Shown: positions 9,871-21,499, counted from the stretch's first letter. The stretch is DNA of 64,000 nt from Sugiyamaella lignohabitans (GCF_001640025.1 NC_031672.1:3906001-3970000), one strand, 5' to 3'. Notes: generated by a model from the sequence alone, not told the origin. A program made the numbers and translations.

Positions 9871-10230
9871 TGTCGATGTATATTACAAGTCGGAGTAGAC
9901 AGGTCGAAATGGACTAGTTTGGTTTGACTAGTTTAAACAAAGTCTGAACGCTGGTATAATCGAGCTATGATGAGCTGATTAAATACAGAGAATATCGGGT
10001 CGTGAAGCAGAGATGCCGCACTAGTTTTGGAGCAGAAAGTATGAGGCCGCTGATGGCAGTCTTCTTAAAAATTTCCTAATCCCTTAGCAGGTACGTTGCT
10101 GGTACGGTGCTGGTGTGTTTATATTAGAAGACTGACCGGCTCACCGGGTACCGCTTTCTGTTATTTAGAATGTACTTTTAGACAAAAAAAAACCTAAAAG
10201 CCAGAACCACAATCGACAAGATATATCGCT
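9871..10230. other. Spacer upstream of RIM101
   Basis: This is a 360-bp promoter region with no recognised element. A short A-run lies just before the small frame at 10231. Confidence 0.5.
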
Positions 10231-10440
10231 ATGGCGAAAACCGAACCACTAATAACAAGATCGAGAGGGGCTCCCTATTCTACTAGCGAGTTGAGATGTT
10301 TGTTGATAGAAAAGCCAGCAAAGGAAACTTGTTTAAACTATCGGGTAGCCGAAAGTACCGAGTGGGACGATTTTATAAACAAAAAATATCCAACCGAAAT
10401 AACAGCGCAAAAACTGAAGCGAAAATACAACAAAAAGTAG
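10231..10440 (+). CDS. Small orphan frame, possibly SANT/Myb-like
   Basis: An ATG-started frame of 69 residues contains an initial basic patch, then STSELRCLLIEKPAKETC, then a tail KLKRKYNKK. The spacing of hydrophobic residues, one Trp and the basic tail recalls a SANT/Myb helix-turn-helix, but only one aromatic of the usual triad is present. It could be a decayed or short DNA-binding gene, or a chance frame. No function is claimed. Confidence 0.3.
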   Translation: MAKTEPLITRSRGAPYSTSELRCLLIEKPAKETCLNYRVAESTEWDDFINKKYPTEITAQKLKRKYNKK

Positions 10441-11333
10441 GCCGCGTGGTTAAGTTACCGTTAGTTTAGACGCCATCCCGCCCCATGGCACCCCGGTCCT
10501 TATATAATTACGGCATAAAAAAATGCCAAGAGATTTTGTTAGACTTGGTGTCTGGCTAATAACAATAGCGAGGTATGACACCTAACCCAGAAAAGTTTAG
10601 GCTGTAAACGATCCAATGCTGCGCCCACAGCAGCCTGGGCAAGGGCCATGTCTGTAAAAAGCAAGGATTCAGGTTTGTCGGCAGTCAATCATATCATTCG
10701 ATGCTGTCGAGCCCTGCCGGATATGCTTACTGCAACCGGTTTTAATGGGGGGCCGACTGACTATCCTGTACTACAGTGCTGCTGGCGCTGCTGGCACTGC
10801 TGGCCGGCGTGCAGCTGTCGTTCAACGCTGCACCGAAAACGTTCATCCGGCCCAGAAATAGCATCACTCACTAATGTGCTTAAAACTGGCCTTATCCTAT
10901 CTGTAACTGCCTGTAACTGTCTGTAATCATGGGCGAAACCGTTAGCAGAATAATCATCACCACATTCTTCCCACCCAGTCATCAGGCGGTTTTCAAAAAC
11001 ATCTCAGGTGATGTCAGCCAACATACTCCCGCGCGGTATAAACCTATTTTCATCTCTTTACGCCCTTGGCATGCAACCTGGATCGATACCACGACGCTAG
11101 CTTCAGCCAACCGATTCCATCCAAACACTAACCAGCCAGCCAATCTCGTTCCAAGTCTTCGTTGTCTGAATTTTATCAACTCTCACTTCCAGGTTCCTCA
11201 TTCCTCAAACGGCATGGCACCCACAATGTCTCAGATAAATGAGCTCGGCCCAGACCTGCCTCATACCGGGCATCGTGCGACTGCCCAGCATCTGCTGTCC
11301 AAGCTTATCGGGAGTGCTGATGGGGGAGGTCAT

Positions 11334-11396
11334 GCCTCCGGCGGCTGGGGCTCCGCCCCAGACCCCGCGGCTCCTCTCGCTGCGCTCGAGTCGGGC
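11334..11396 (-). repeat. NPE-2, left half (B arm)
   Basis: The left terminus and B arm of a minus-oriented copy end abruptly after TCGGGC. The matching right half in the same orientation begins 357 bp later at 11754, so the two are probably one element split in its central spacer. Confidence 0.8.
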
Positions 11397-11753
11397 TTGG
11401 GGGTGCCCCTTTTTGAGTGGGAGTAGCCGGTTTTAGTGAGTTTTGGGGGTTGCTGGCCCTGCTGGTGTGACCCGTGTCATGGTGCTGATGCCAGACATGG
11501 GACTGTTGATTTTGAATACCCATGCATTAATGTATATGCACCTGAAAAGTGACGTGATAATATTCTCGTCGGTCAGTCTATCAGCAGCCTGCTACACTTT
11601 AATTCTATCACCGAGACCCGGGCTGGCAGGTGCCCACCGCCCAGTCTGTGGATCTCACCCGTATCCAGACCGTTTCTACCACTTCACACAGCCCTGTCTC
11701 CGACACCGGCCACCTCCTCCTTCTCTTCGTCCGCTCCTCAACCACACCCCTCC

Positions 11754-11822
11754 ACGATCCTAGCAAACTCCTGCGAAGCAGGAGCCACGGGGTCTGGGGC
11801 AGAGCCCCCAGCCGCCAGAGGC
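11754..11822 (-). repeat. NPE-2, right half (A arm)
   Basis: It starts with ACGATCC, a variant of the central ACGGTCC of complete copies, then the A arm and a right terminus with small changes (GCCGCCAGAGGC). It is complementary in content to the half at 11334. Confidence 0.8.
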
Positions 11823-11974
11823 ACACGACCCCGCCGATGCGTTAACCGATGGGTATGCACCAGCACGGGCTGATAATGCACTCAAGGGCCCTGTGGGGAC
11901 CCCCATTTTTGCGTTTCTGTTCTCGTCGCTGGTGGGTCTTGGCACCGGGCATTCCCCCCGTGGGAGTGTGTGCT

Positions 11975-12123
11975 GCCTCCGGCGGCTGGGGCTCTGCCCC
12001 AGACCCCGTAGCTCGCTTCGCTCGTTCGTCAGGGGACGTTCATGAACCTCCGTCCACCCGCGAGAAAATCTCCTGCGAAGCAGGAGCTACGGGGTCTGGG
12101 GCAGCGCCCCAGCCGCCGGAGGC
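11975..12123 (-). repeat. NPE-3, complete with altered B arm
   Basis: Both termini are intact and the A arm is at the right. The left arm is changed to a GCTCGCTTCGCTCG form, and the centre has a different spacer that includes GTTCATGAAC. Confidence 0.85.
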
Positions 12124-12180
12124 AGCCAGCACCCACTCGGAAAACAGTACACTAACCTTCCTCAATCCCTGTTAGAATCC

Positions 12181-12224
12181 GAAGGGGCACCAGGGTCTGG
12201 AGAGCGCCCAAGACCGCCGGAGGC
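12181..12224. repeat. NPE-4, decayed right end
   Basis: The remnant is recognised by CAGGGTCTGGAGAGCGCCCA followed by CCGCCGGAGGC. Several substitutions break the hairpin. Confidence 0.55.
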
Positions 12225-12380
12225 AGTAGCACCGAGTAAAAGTTTTTTTTTTTTTAATTTTTTATTAATAAAATACCTAGACTTAAATTTTTTAAAAGAC
12301 CACTTTCTAAACAGTCAGCCAGGACCGGCTGCTTATCCAACGGTTGTTTTTCAATTATCTAATCATCAGTCTGAGATAAT

Positions 12381-14329
12381 TTATTTCTTGGCAGCCTTTT
12401 GAGCAGACTTGGTAACCTTACCAGCAGCTTGAGACTTGTCAACAGACTTGATGACACCGACGGCGACAGTGACACGCATGTCACGGACGGCGAAACGACC
12501 AAGAGGAGGGTACTCAGTGAAGGCCTCAACACACATGGGCTTGGTGGGGATCATCTTAACGATGGCAGCATCACCGGCCTTGACGAACTTAGGAGAGTCC
12601 TCAGTCTTCTTACCAGTACGTCTGTCGATCTTCTCAATGAGCTCGGCGAACTTACAGGCAATGTGGGCAGTGTGACAATCCAAGACTGGAGAGTAACCAG
12701 CAGAGATTTGACCAGGGTGGTTGAAGATGATAACTTGGGCGTTGAAAGAAGCACATCCTTGAGGAGGATCGTTCTTAGAGTCACCACAGACGTTACCACG
12801 TCTGATTTCCTTGACGGAAACGTTCTTGACGTTGAAACCAACGTTGTCACCGGGAAGACCCTCAACAAGTTGCTCGTGGTGCATCTCGACGGACTTGACT
12901 TCAGTGGTGACACCAGCGGGGGCAAAGGTAACAACCATACCGGCCTTGATAACACCAGTCTCAACACGACCGACGGGCACAGTTCCGATACCACCAATCT
13001 TGTAAACATCTTGGAGGGGAAGACGGAGGGGCTTGTCGGAAGGTCTCACAGGAGGCTCAATAGAGTCAATGGCCTCGAGAAGGGTCTTACCCTTAACGAC
13101 ACCACTGGCCTTGGTCTCCTTTTGCCATCCCTTGTACCAAGGACAGTTGGTAGAGGCCTCAATCATGTTGTCACCGTTCCAACCAGAGATGGGGACGAAA
13201 GCAACAGTCTTGGGGTTGTAACCAACCTTCTTGATGAAGTTGGAGGTCTCCTTGACGATTTCCTCGAAACGGGCCTCGGACCACTTGACGGAGTCCATCT
13301 TGTTGACAGCAACAATAAGTTGTCTGACACCAAGGGTGAAAGCAAGAAGAGCGTGCTCACGGGTTTGACCGTCCTTGGAGATACCAGCCTCGAACTCACC
13401 GACACCACCAGCAATGATAAGGATGGCACAATCGGCTTGAGAAGTACCGGTAATCATGTTCTTGATGAAATCACGGTGACCGGGAGCATCAATAACAGTA
13501 ACGTAGTACTTAGGAGTCTCGAACTTCCAGAGAGCAATATCAATAGTGATACCACGCTCACGCTCGGCCTTAAGTTTGTCAAGGACCCAAGCGTACTTGA
13601 AAGAACCCTTACCGAGCTCGGCAGCCTCCTTCTCGAACTTCTCGATGGTACGCTTGTCAATACCACCACACTTGTAGATCAAGTGACCAGTGGTGGTAGA
13701 TTTACCGGAATCGACGTGTCCAATGACGACGACGTTAACGTGAGTCTTTTCTTTACCCTATTATTTAGTTAGTATTGACTCCAAAAACATTATCATAACT
13801 TTGGGTTACTACTCAACTGCAACTATGTTCGCATGCATGGTTGATCTTTTTTCAGCTGGAAAATTTTTTTCTTCCCACCCCATAAAATTTCCAGGGTAAG
13901 GACATTATTCGAGTTTTTTCACTGTTCTGGCAACTTCCTTATCAGCCACAAGAGCATTCGAATATCTGATCTTTCAATGTGGCAACTTTTTACGTATCAT
14001 CTAAAATACCAAAAATTTGGTATTTGAAAAAAAACATAATAAAATTAAGTCACTCACAAATAATGGAAATCAACAGAAATACTTGAACAACTCATTGTAA
14101 CTAATAAACCAATCAACCATCTAACAACTGAATATGAAATCGAATCAACTTATTAATCTGATCTATTGAAATGATGCTATCCTCAATTCAATTAGATATC
14201 AATCAATAAACTTGAATCACCACCCAAAAAAAATTTGACCCTTATCGCCCGATCCAACTCAATGATAGAAACAAACCAATTGCAAAAGTAATAACCCATT
14301 GCCGACTAATTGGCAAAGCCACTTACCAT
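12381..14329 (-). CDS. TEF1: Translation elongation factor EF-1 alpha
   Basis: EF-1 alpha delivers aminoacyl-tRNA to the ribosome as a GTP complex. Exon 1 (14327-14329) is only the ATG. A 569-nt intron (13758-14326; GTAAGT, TACTAAC, TAG) separates it from exon 2 (12381-13757), which starts GKEKTHVN. The spliced product has 459 residues, the family length. The G motifs [14 protein letters not shown] and NKMD are intact. Codon use is strongly biased, as in highly expressed genes, and this creates a long antisense open frame that should be ignored. The AT-rich intron directly after the start codon is a layout also seen in TEF1 of Yarrowia. The upstream region has a TATA box and an RRPE. Confidence 0.97.
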
Positions 14330-14452
14330 TTTTAATAAATTAGCTTAATAATAAAATACTCAGGAGGAAATGCCTTGATTTCTGGTGTGAGTTGACAAAG
14401 AAAAAAAAAGAAGAAGAAAAAGAGATTCAAAAAGATCCGGTGTAGGTAGCCT

Positions 14453-14461
14453 TTATATATG
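14453..14461 (-). promoter_or_regulatory. TEF1 TATA box
   Basis: On the gene strand ATATATAAAGG lies about 125 bp before the ATG. A pyrimidine-rich leader (CT-rich, about 14395-14425) follows, typical of strong yeast promoters. Confidence 0.6.
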
Positions 14462-14487
14462 CGATAGATGCAAACTCCCAAACAGTA

Positions 14488-14499
14488 GAAAATTTTTCA
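14488..14499 (-). promoter_or_regulatory. RRPE in the TEF1 promoter
   Basis: On the gene strand the 12-mer TGAAAAATTTTC matches the ribosomal RNA processing element bound by Stb3 in S. cerevisiae. It lies about 30 bp upstream of the TATA box. Confidence 0.5.
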
Positions 14500-15332
14500 T
14501 TGGCAGTAGATCTGGTACCAGTAGGGCGTAAACGCTCGTCTGGGGACCATCATCCAGGGTGTTATACATGGAAAAGCAGGGTAAATCCACTAAATTAGGG
14601 GGCAACTGGAGGTACATGAGGGGCTCAACGCAGCCGTCTGAAAAAAAAATTTCTTGCTTGTTGGGCGGCCGGCCAATCAGTGGGGTGAGGTGTCGGCTGA
14701 GGTCGTACAGGGCACACTTTACAGGCCGGCTGCTAAATGGGCCCAAAGAAGGCACCCACTGCCCTGCAGCTGACATGATTGCTGGCCGATGTCCGTTTAA
14801 CCGGTACGGTCTCTGCCATACCACGCGCTCCCAGCCTGCCTGCCACAAGCCAGCTTTCCAACCCGCAGATGGCAGTCAGAATCCAGCCCACAGACCAGCC
14901 AGCCAGCCAGTCAGCCAGCCGTCAGTCACGATTGAGTTCTGACCTACAGATCAGATGGTCCCACCAGCGGCAACCATGACTCGCTCTGACAATACAAACC
15001 CAATCAGTCATTCAATCAGTCACTCGACACCTGACCGTTCAGTCATACCCAGTCCATTGTCCCCCAATTGTACCCAAAATTGAATGAGTCAGAACCGTCA
15101 CCCCTCGCAACGACTCTCTACCCTTGAAAGAAATATAATCCCCCCCCTGTGTAACCCCAAGCAAGCCCGGACAAACTACGCATGAAAAACCACCCCTCCA
15201 GCCCGATTAAGCTCGCGATTAAACACCTGCAGCCCCAGCACATCAACCGAGTGAAAAGTCCCACCCGCCTAAAATTTTTTTCTGTGGGGTACCTTACGGG
15301 CCTGGCTGGGCCGCTGGGTTGGGGGGGGGCCT

Positions 15333-15464
15333 GCCTCCGGCGGCTGGGGCTACGCCCCAGACCCCCTGGCTCCTCTCGCTTCGCTCGACTCGGGCGTACA
15401 CGGTCCCAGCAGTCTCCCGATACAGGATCTACCGGTCTGGGGCAGAGTCCCAGCCGACGGAGGA
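15333..15464 (-). repeat. NPE-5, complete with damaged right end
   Basis: The left terminus is perfect with loop TAC, then the B arm. The right side is eroded (CAGAGTCCCAGCCGACGGAGGA) and the A arm is largely replaced. Confidence 0.8.
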
Positions 15465-16394
15465 AGGTGACGACCGGATCAATTGACCCCTGCCAATTGA
15501 GTTTGGCGAGTGAGTTGTCGAGATCGGTCCGGTTGAAAAAAATCATACCTGCCCTGGCAACGATGGGCTTTGGGCCTGCCAGTCGCAGGATGCGATGCCC
15601 GGCAGCAGCACAGACCTGCTGCTGAAATTAAACGGATCAGCTAAAAAAAATTTTTTTCTGCAGGCTGTCTGATTTTCCCGTAGGTGGATGGATGTCCGCT
15701 GCCTGTCGAAATTGCTCCGACCCATGTCGGCTGTTGGTGGAGAAACCGCTGGCGATGTGCATGTTCCGTTGCAGGCTCTGGCTGTTTGTTGAGCGTTTCG
15801 ATCACCCGACTTGGGACGCCAACTCGCTCGTAGACTCAGGCGTGTGAACAATTGCCTTGTCCGCGGCAGATTTCTCGCCTCAGTTCCTTGCATAGAGCAT
15901 GAAAGTGTTACTTCTCCGATAAATGGATACCAATTGGCAGTCTATCGCTGTAATTTTACTGCTGCTGTGATGCCATTGTTACACTGGTACATATCGATAT
16001 TTTTAACTTTGTCTCTTTCTCGTGCTCCTGGTAAATAAATCCAGCTGCAATTCCATTCATTCTTATAAAAATACCAATCAGTTGTTTAATTAATTAAAGA
16101 GAAAAAGGTAGATATTAATCATACTCTCCTACTCACCCCACTGATTTAATTCACCTACCAGACCGAATAGAACTGCTATATTAAACTCATATATGCAGAC
16201 CCGCACATCGTGACAAGATCAAATCTGCTGCGGCTCACCAACTGCTACCCTCCAGGGGCCATGTAACCGGTGCCATCCCGCCCCTCAAACCACATATCTT
16301 CACACACAATCCACACCTCAACACCCTCTAAAACACACATCAAACCCACCAGATCCACCCTACACTCCCAACCCGCTCATCTTGGGCCCGGCTA

Positions 16395-16529
16395 GCCTCC
16401 GGCGGCTGGGGCTCCGCCCCAGACCCCGTAGCTCCTGCTTCGCAGGAGACTGCTGGGACCGTCGACGCCCGACTCGAGCGCAGCGAGAGGAGCCGCGGGG
16501 TCTGGGGCGGAGCCCCAGCCGCCGGAGGC
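16395..16529 (+). repeat. NPE-6, complete
   Basis: Both ends and both arms are intact. The left loop TCC and right loop GGA are exact complements. It lies in the TEF1-MRH spacer. Confidence 0.92.
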
Positions 16530-17287
16530 ACACCCTTCTGTGGGTCCATATCGCAATGCAGATGATAGTCCAACGGCGGCAGAGGTGCCCAGGAACGAGA
16601 CCAGCCGGAAAATGGACCGGATATGCATGCATGTGAGGTGTGGTGCATCCGTTGTCAAACCACAGTCAAACTGCGACAGAAATACATGGCCTCAAACACA
16701 ACTCTAATCGCCGGTGTCTCAGTGCCAGAAGCAGCACCAGGAGCAGCCAAGAGACGGGTGACCTCATTTAACAAATCCCGCTCATTAAAAAAACCACCTT
16801 AAAGTGTGATAGTTGAAGTTTGTAGAGAGTGATAGTGGGACCAGATCCCTGTCGGAATGAGATAAGGGGCCGCTGCATACTGAAATCATTTTAGGTTCCA
16901 AGTCGGCACTAGCTCGAGCGCATCTGAGATTCATATAAACCTTGCTGCAGGAAGATTACCAGCCCGACGTCGATATTACTGCATAGGCATCCAGCACGCC
17001 CATACCGCCATCTGATTCATTCTGGGAGAACAAAGCATAAATACAGGATAGTTTGCTCTGGATTTCTCCACCAACCATCCCTGTTTCGACTCGAGCTGCT
17101 CAAATCCATCTTTTGCTACCAGCTACAAGCTCTATTTATTCTACAGACACTTTACATCTTCAGCTATTCTTAGCTACTGAAGGACAGACCAGTAATCGAA
17201 CACTCACTCGCTCGTTTATGAAAACAGCCTCAAAACTCAACATAGACACTGGAAACTGAACTTTTGGACAGTCTAAACTTTGGAAAT

Positions 17288-18277
17288 ATGGGTATAATAA
17301 CCGACCACGAGCCACAGCCCGACGGTCTGGCCACCAGACCGGTCTCACCATCTGCCAGCCCAGCGGCTGCTACCGAAGGCACCGAACTGCCCAAAAACGA
17401 AGACGAAACGCCGTTCTGCTCCACAACATCCAAATGGACCGGCAACTTCGTCGACCTGACACACCTGGCCCGAAAACACTCGCTGAAGTAAGTGGTTGCG
17501 GCCTTGCTGCCTCCGGCGGCTGGGGCTCCGCCCCAGACCCCGCTGCTCCTCTCGCTGCGCTCGAGTCGGTTCCGTCGACGGGTCCAGCCATCTCCTGCGA
17601 AGCAGGAGCCATGGGGTCTGGGGCAGAGCCCCAGCCGCCGGAGGCACACCCTCCCTTGAAAGTGAGAACTAACAGAGCCCCCCAGTGAACCCCCCCTGGC
17701 CGACTGGAATGTGAGAGGGCTGGACTTTCCTCACAATTTCACGGTCAATATTTGTAACCCACTGCTGACGACTGTGGCTGTAGCGGACGCGCCAGACCGG
17801 TCGTTGGTTAGTGCTCTTTATATGGATAACGAGGGAAAGGCCCACTCGCTGGGAGAGTCGGCCAAACCGTTTTTCCGGGGTCGGTCGCTACTGCTCGAGT
17901 ATAAGAATGGCTCGCCATGTATGGACGACGGACTGCCCACACCGTTTCGTATGTCGTCGACGTTTCTGTTTAAATGCGACCGAGACCTTCCTACCACAAA
18001 AGAAGCGGCTCTGTCGTTTGTGTCACAATCCAACAACTGCTCGTTCTTTTTTGAAGTGCGCACTCCATATGCGTGTCCCAGTCTCAACTCGCACGAGAGT
18101 ATGAGCCCCGTATCCATTTTCTTCATCATCACTATAGTGGCCCTTCTGGTCTATTCCACAGGCACCTTCCTCTACCGACCACCAGCGTTCCTCATGCGGT
18201 TCCGCACCCAACGAAAACGCGCCGACCACGGCTCACGAGCCCATCTGTCCAAGTCGTACGAAGAGGACTACAGCTAA
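17288..18277 (+). CDS. MRH-domain membrane protein (Mrl1/M6PR-like), two exons
   Basis: Exon 1 is 17288-17487 and exon 2 is 17686-18277. The 198-nt intron (GTAAGT, AACTAAC, CAG) contains a whole NPE. The spliced protein has 263 residues with a mannose-6-phosphate-receptor homology domain from about residue 45: FCSTTSKWTGNFVDLTHL, GLDFPHNFTVNICNPLL, YKNGSPC, and FLFKCDRD, with paired Cys. A membrane segment spans about 208-230 (IFFIITIVALLVYSTGTF), and a basic cytoplasmic tail ends SYEEDYS. Such proteins act as sorting receptors in the Golgi-endosome system. Oddly, the first in-frame ATG gives a hydrophilic start with no signal peptide, although the domain should be lumenal. An upstream exon may be missing. 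A 13-codon upstream frame (17218-17259) precedes the ATG. Confidence 0.75.
17509..17645 (-). repeat. NPE-7, complete, inside the MRH-gene intron
   Basis: It sits 21 nt after the 5' splice site and 40 nt before the 3' splice site. In gene sense it reads B arm then A arm. Without it the intron would be 61 nt. Confidence 0.93.
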
Positions 18278-18318
18278 CTATTTATTCTATTTTGCATGCT
18301 ATCTCGTGGGGTGGTGCT

Positions 18319-18452
18319 GCCTCCGGCGGCTGGGGCTCCGCCCCAGACCCCGCTGCTCCTCTCGCTTCGCTCGAGTCGGGCGTCGACGGTCCCAGCATCT
18401 CCTGCGAAGCAGGAGCCACGGGGTCTGGGGCGGAGCCCCAGCCGCCGGAGGC
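18319..18452 (-). repeat. NPE-8, complete, between convergent genes
   Basis: It fills 134 of the 235 bp between the MRH and ASG1 stop codons. Flanks GTGCT and AGCAC extend the terminal inverted repeat. Loops TCC and GGA are complementary. Confidence 0.93.
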
Positions 18453-18512
18453 AGCACCCCCCCAGAGCAGGAAAAGAGTCATTAATATACATTGAAATGG
18501 TAATAGGGGAGA

Positions 18513-21499
18513 TTAAAAGTTCATGAAGCTGTTCATGCCCGAGAGCTCGGCGTTTTGCGAGATGAAGTCGTCCCAGCTTCGCGAGGAGAAGATGGACGAG
18601 ATGCTGCCTCGTCGCACGTCTTCGGGTAGCTCATCGTTGACGGCAGAAGTGGAGTTGGTGGTGCTGGCGAACGGGTCGGACTGGGTAGTGTGGTGTGGTG
18701 CAGTGGTGGTGTTGGCAGACTGCATCATGTACGGGGGCAGAAACCGGCCGAACAGCTGGGTGTCGACCTGGTCCATCAGTCCAGGAACGTAGTTTTGTGG
18801 AATGAAATCGGTCGACGAGATGGACAGCGCACCGTCGGCAGTGATGGGTTCAATTCCAGTCGCCGTGGTCGTGGTAGCGGCAGGATTGATATCACCAGTT
18901 AGAAGTGAAGCATTGTGTTCGCTAGCAGCGTCATTGTCAGAAGTAGCAGCAGTGGTAACTGTTGTAGGATTCGATGAAGTAGTTGTGTTGCTGTTGGCAT
19001 GGTCGTTGGATGCTGATTGCGTGGCAGGAATTTGGAAACCACCGACAGCAGGGAATCCTTGGGCAAGAAACTCGAGTCGTTCTAAAAGCTTGCCGCCATC
19101 AGGGAACACTACACTAGCACGTCGTTGCAGTCCGTCGGCAGAATCGTCTCCTGTTCCATAGTTGGCGACCTCAGGCATCGACACTGAGCTTACAATAGCA
19201 CTGTTGATGTTTTCTGATCCGGCAGCAGCCCCTTCTTTAGTAGCAAGTGCGTTTCGAAGCTTGGCTGTTCGCTTGTTCAGCTGGTCAAACATTCCGTTGA
19301 GAAGATTGTATGTCCTGGATGCAGACGTACTGTTGTCTTTCAACTTGTCTAGAGCACTCTTTCCAAGCTCGGCATCCAGCTGGACTTCAAGAGCATCGGG
19401 TTCGTTGAAATTCTCGTGCGAATAAAACACTAAGCAGGCCACCGAGAAAAACACCGTGTAGACAGAAAACCAGTATGCTCCATTAAGCATCTCGTGAGAC
19501 ACCATATCATGAGCAATGTGAACCACTTGTCTGGAAACGACAATACACTTTCGGGCGTAATACTTTGCTCTCTCATCCCCATAGTTAGCTGCTGGTTGGT
19601 GACCATGACCATAGCTGGGACTGAGATAATGGATAAACGGTCGATAGAGTAATATCAGCACATAACAATAAGCCAGACTGAGCAGTCTGTTTGCTTTTAG
19701 ATATTCTGCTCTTACATCAGCACCGTGTTTTAATTGATCAGGAAGCGACTGTTGCCATTCGTCAATCTCCTTTTCCAGCTCCACGATCTTAGAGTAAGTG
19801 ATACTGGATGCTTTGCCAGGATGTTCACCGTTGGTGCTGGAATTAGATGTAGTTCCAGTGGGGTTGTTGACGGTAGAAGACACTCCACCTGGATTCACTG
19901 GATAGATTTTCTTCAAAATATGGCCTAAAATCGTCATGAGTCTTGTATGGGCATTGGCAATACCAGCAGACGACAGTTTGTTTTCCTTTTGTGGGTAGTA
20001 AGCGTCTTCAGTGATATTTTCATCATCGATTTCTTCGGGCAGATCCTGGTCGAAATCTTCTTCACTGATGCTAAGAGGCAGACCAAGAACAGAGTTTACA
20101 TACACATCCATTTTCCGAATAGTCCAGAACAGCCGTTTCCTGGTTTCCAAGTCGATTGGATTGAAGTTATAATTGACTTTACGATGTAGACCGGCTCGTA
20201 GTGCCGCTCGAAGAGCTATTCCAATATATGAATAGCACGTCGATAGACGAGCTGAGCACTGTAGAAACAGGATCATCATGACTATCGACTGAATAGCATG
20301 CACATCCCGGGTATCTGTTATATCGATGAGTCGTCTGGCAGCCACAAAGTATTTATATCCTTCACTGGCGTCTTTAAATCCCAATTGTTCGCTCTTATCC
20401 ATGGAAAAGAGCACACCCACCGCCATAATCGAGTACACCAGCGGTAATATCCGATACTGCTTATCAGTATAATCTTCAGGCTCCGATTCATACAGTAAAT
20501 CCAGGTCTCGAATGAACGATGGTCGGTGATAAAACCGGAACAACACACATGCATTCTCCCATACTGCCTCGATCAACTGCACCGCGACAAACTTCGGTGG
20601 CAGAATGATCCTGAACTCAGCTGAGTTGTCGCTGCTCGGTGACTGAAGCACCGAACCGGCATTCGACTCACTTCGCAGAGCAGCGAATCCTGCTGCTGGT
20701 GACCGTTTACTTTTAGAAGCACTAGTAGCGGCACTGGCTCCCGGCGTGCCTGACTTGACACTGGCCAACGCGGCCTGTAAATCAAAAGTCGGCGAATAAA
20801 TATCAACCCCCGGTAGCAACTGCTCAAGAACCGACTCGGCACACTTCAACTTCGTCTCAGTCTTCAACCCGTCCGGTGCTTTCTTTCTGTTCGACGGCTG
20901 GTCGTAAGTACACTCGTACGAATACACCGAACAGTGGGTACATGGCTGCTTGCCATCGCACTTGACTTTCTTCTTCCTGCCTGATCCTTGTTAGTGCACT
21001 GACTGGGGGGTTTCAGACAGCCTCCGGCGGCTGGGGCTGCGCCCCAGACCCCGTTGCTCCTGCTTCGCAGGAGATTGCAGGGACCGTCGACGCAACCGAC
21101 TCGAGCGAAGCGAGAGGAGCAGCGGGGTCTGGGGCGGAGCCCCAGCCGCCGGAGGCACGTCCGGTACTTACACTCGTCACAGGCACGAATGACCCGCTTT
21201 CGTTTTCGTCCGTCGCTCGAGAACTCGCTCTGTACCTCGTAGTCGAGGACAGGGTAGCTACCGACCACGGGAGCATTGGTTGCTGGGTGTTGTCCGTGGA
21301 AGTGGCCCGGCAGGGGCTGCATGCCAGGTACCATGAGCGGGATTCCGCCCGGTAGTGACTGGAGTTGGAGGGGATTTGGATGTGGCATCGAGAAGCTGCC
21401 GTTGCCCGCTAGATGATGTGGTTGTTGAGGAGGTGGTGGATGGCCGCCGGCACCGTTGCCGTTGCTATTGGCATCCTCGTAGTAGAAGTTCGGATCCAT
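18513..21499 (-). CDS. ASG1: Asg1-like Zn2Cys6 regulator, two exons
   Basis: Exon 1 is 21172-21499 and exon 2 is 18513-20980. The 191-nt intron 20981-21171 (GTAAGT, CACTAAC, CAG) splits the codon of the second zinc-cluster Cys and contains an NPE. Splicing restores a full cluster, cysteines 107, 110, 117, 123, 126 and 133, with the segment CRKKKVKCDGKQPCTHC and then ECTYDQPSNRKK, very close to yeast Asg1. The helical fungal-factor domain follows (FVAVQLIEAVWENACVLFRF; LSTCYSYIGIALRAALRAGL). The C-terminus is Ser/Thr/Asn-rich. The product has 931 residues, close to Asg1 (about 960). Asg1 relatives act in stress tolerance and lipid/carbon metabolism. The start ATG at 21499 is the first in frame. 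The 5' spacer is 3.1 kb. Confidence 0.8.
21020..21156 (+). repeat. NPE-9, complete, inside the ASG1 intron
   Basis: It sits 15 nt after the 5' splice site and 39 nt before the 3' splice site of a minus-strand gene. In gene sense it reads B arm then A arm, the same as NPE-7. Without it the intron would be 54 nt. Confidence 0.93.

Larger units (their letters stand above)
10441..12380. other. Gene-poor 1.9-kb spacer carrying NPE copies
   Basis: No gene is supported. It holds the split copy NPE-2, the complete copy NPE-3 and the remnant NPE-4, then an A/T run before the 3' end of TEF1. Open frames here mostly run through NPE sequence. Confidence 0.6.
14330..17287. other. Long divergent spacer between TEF1 and the MRH gene
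   Basis: These 2.96 kb hold the TEF1 core promoter near its left end, a CAGC-rich simple stretch around 14895-14930, and the copies NPE-5 and NPE-6. A TATA-like CATAAATA (about 17036) lies before the MRH gene. No gene or tRNA is supported. Confidence 0.6.

Noticed and set aside
10929..11426. A 165-codon frame in the NPE-rich spacer
   Set aside because: It has no domain or coding character, and its end is NPE sequence.
12399..13772. A 457-codon open frame antisense to TEF1
   Set aside because: It is a by-product of the strong codon bias of TEF1. The EF-1 alpha protein on the other strand is unmistakable.
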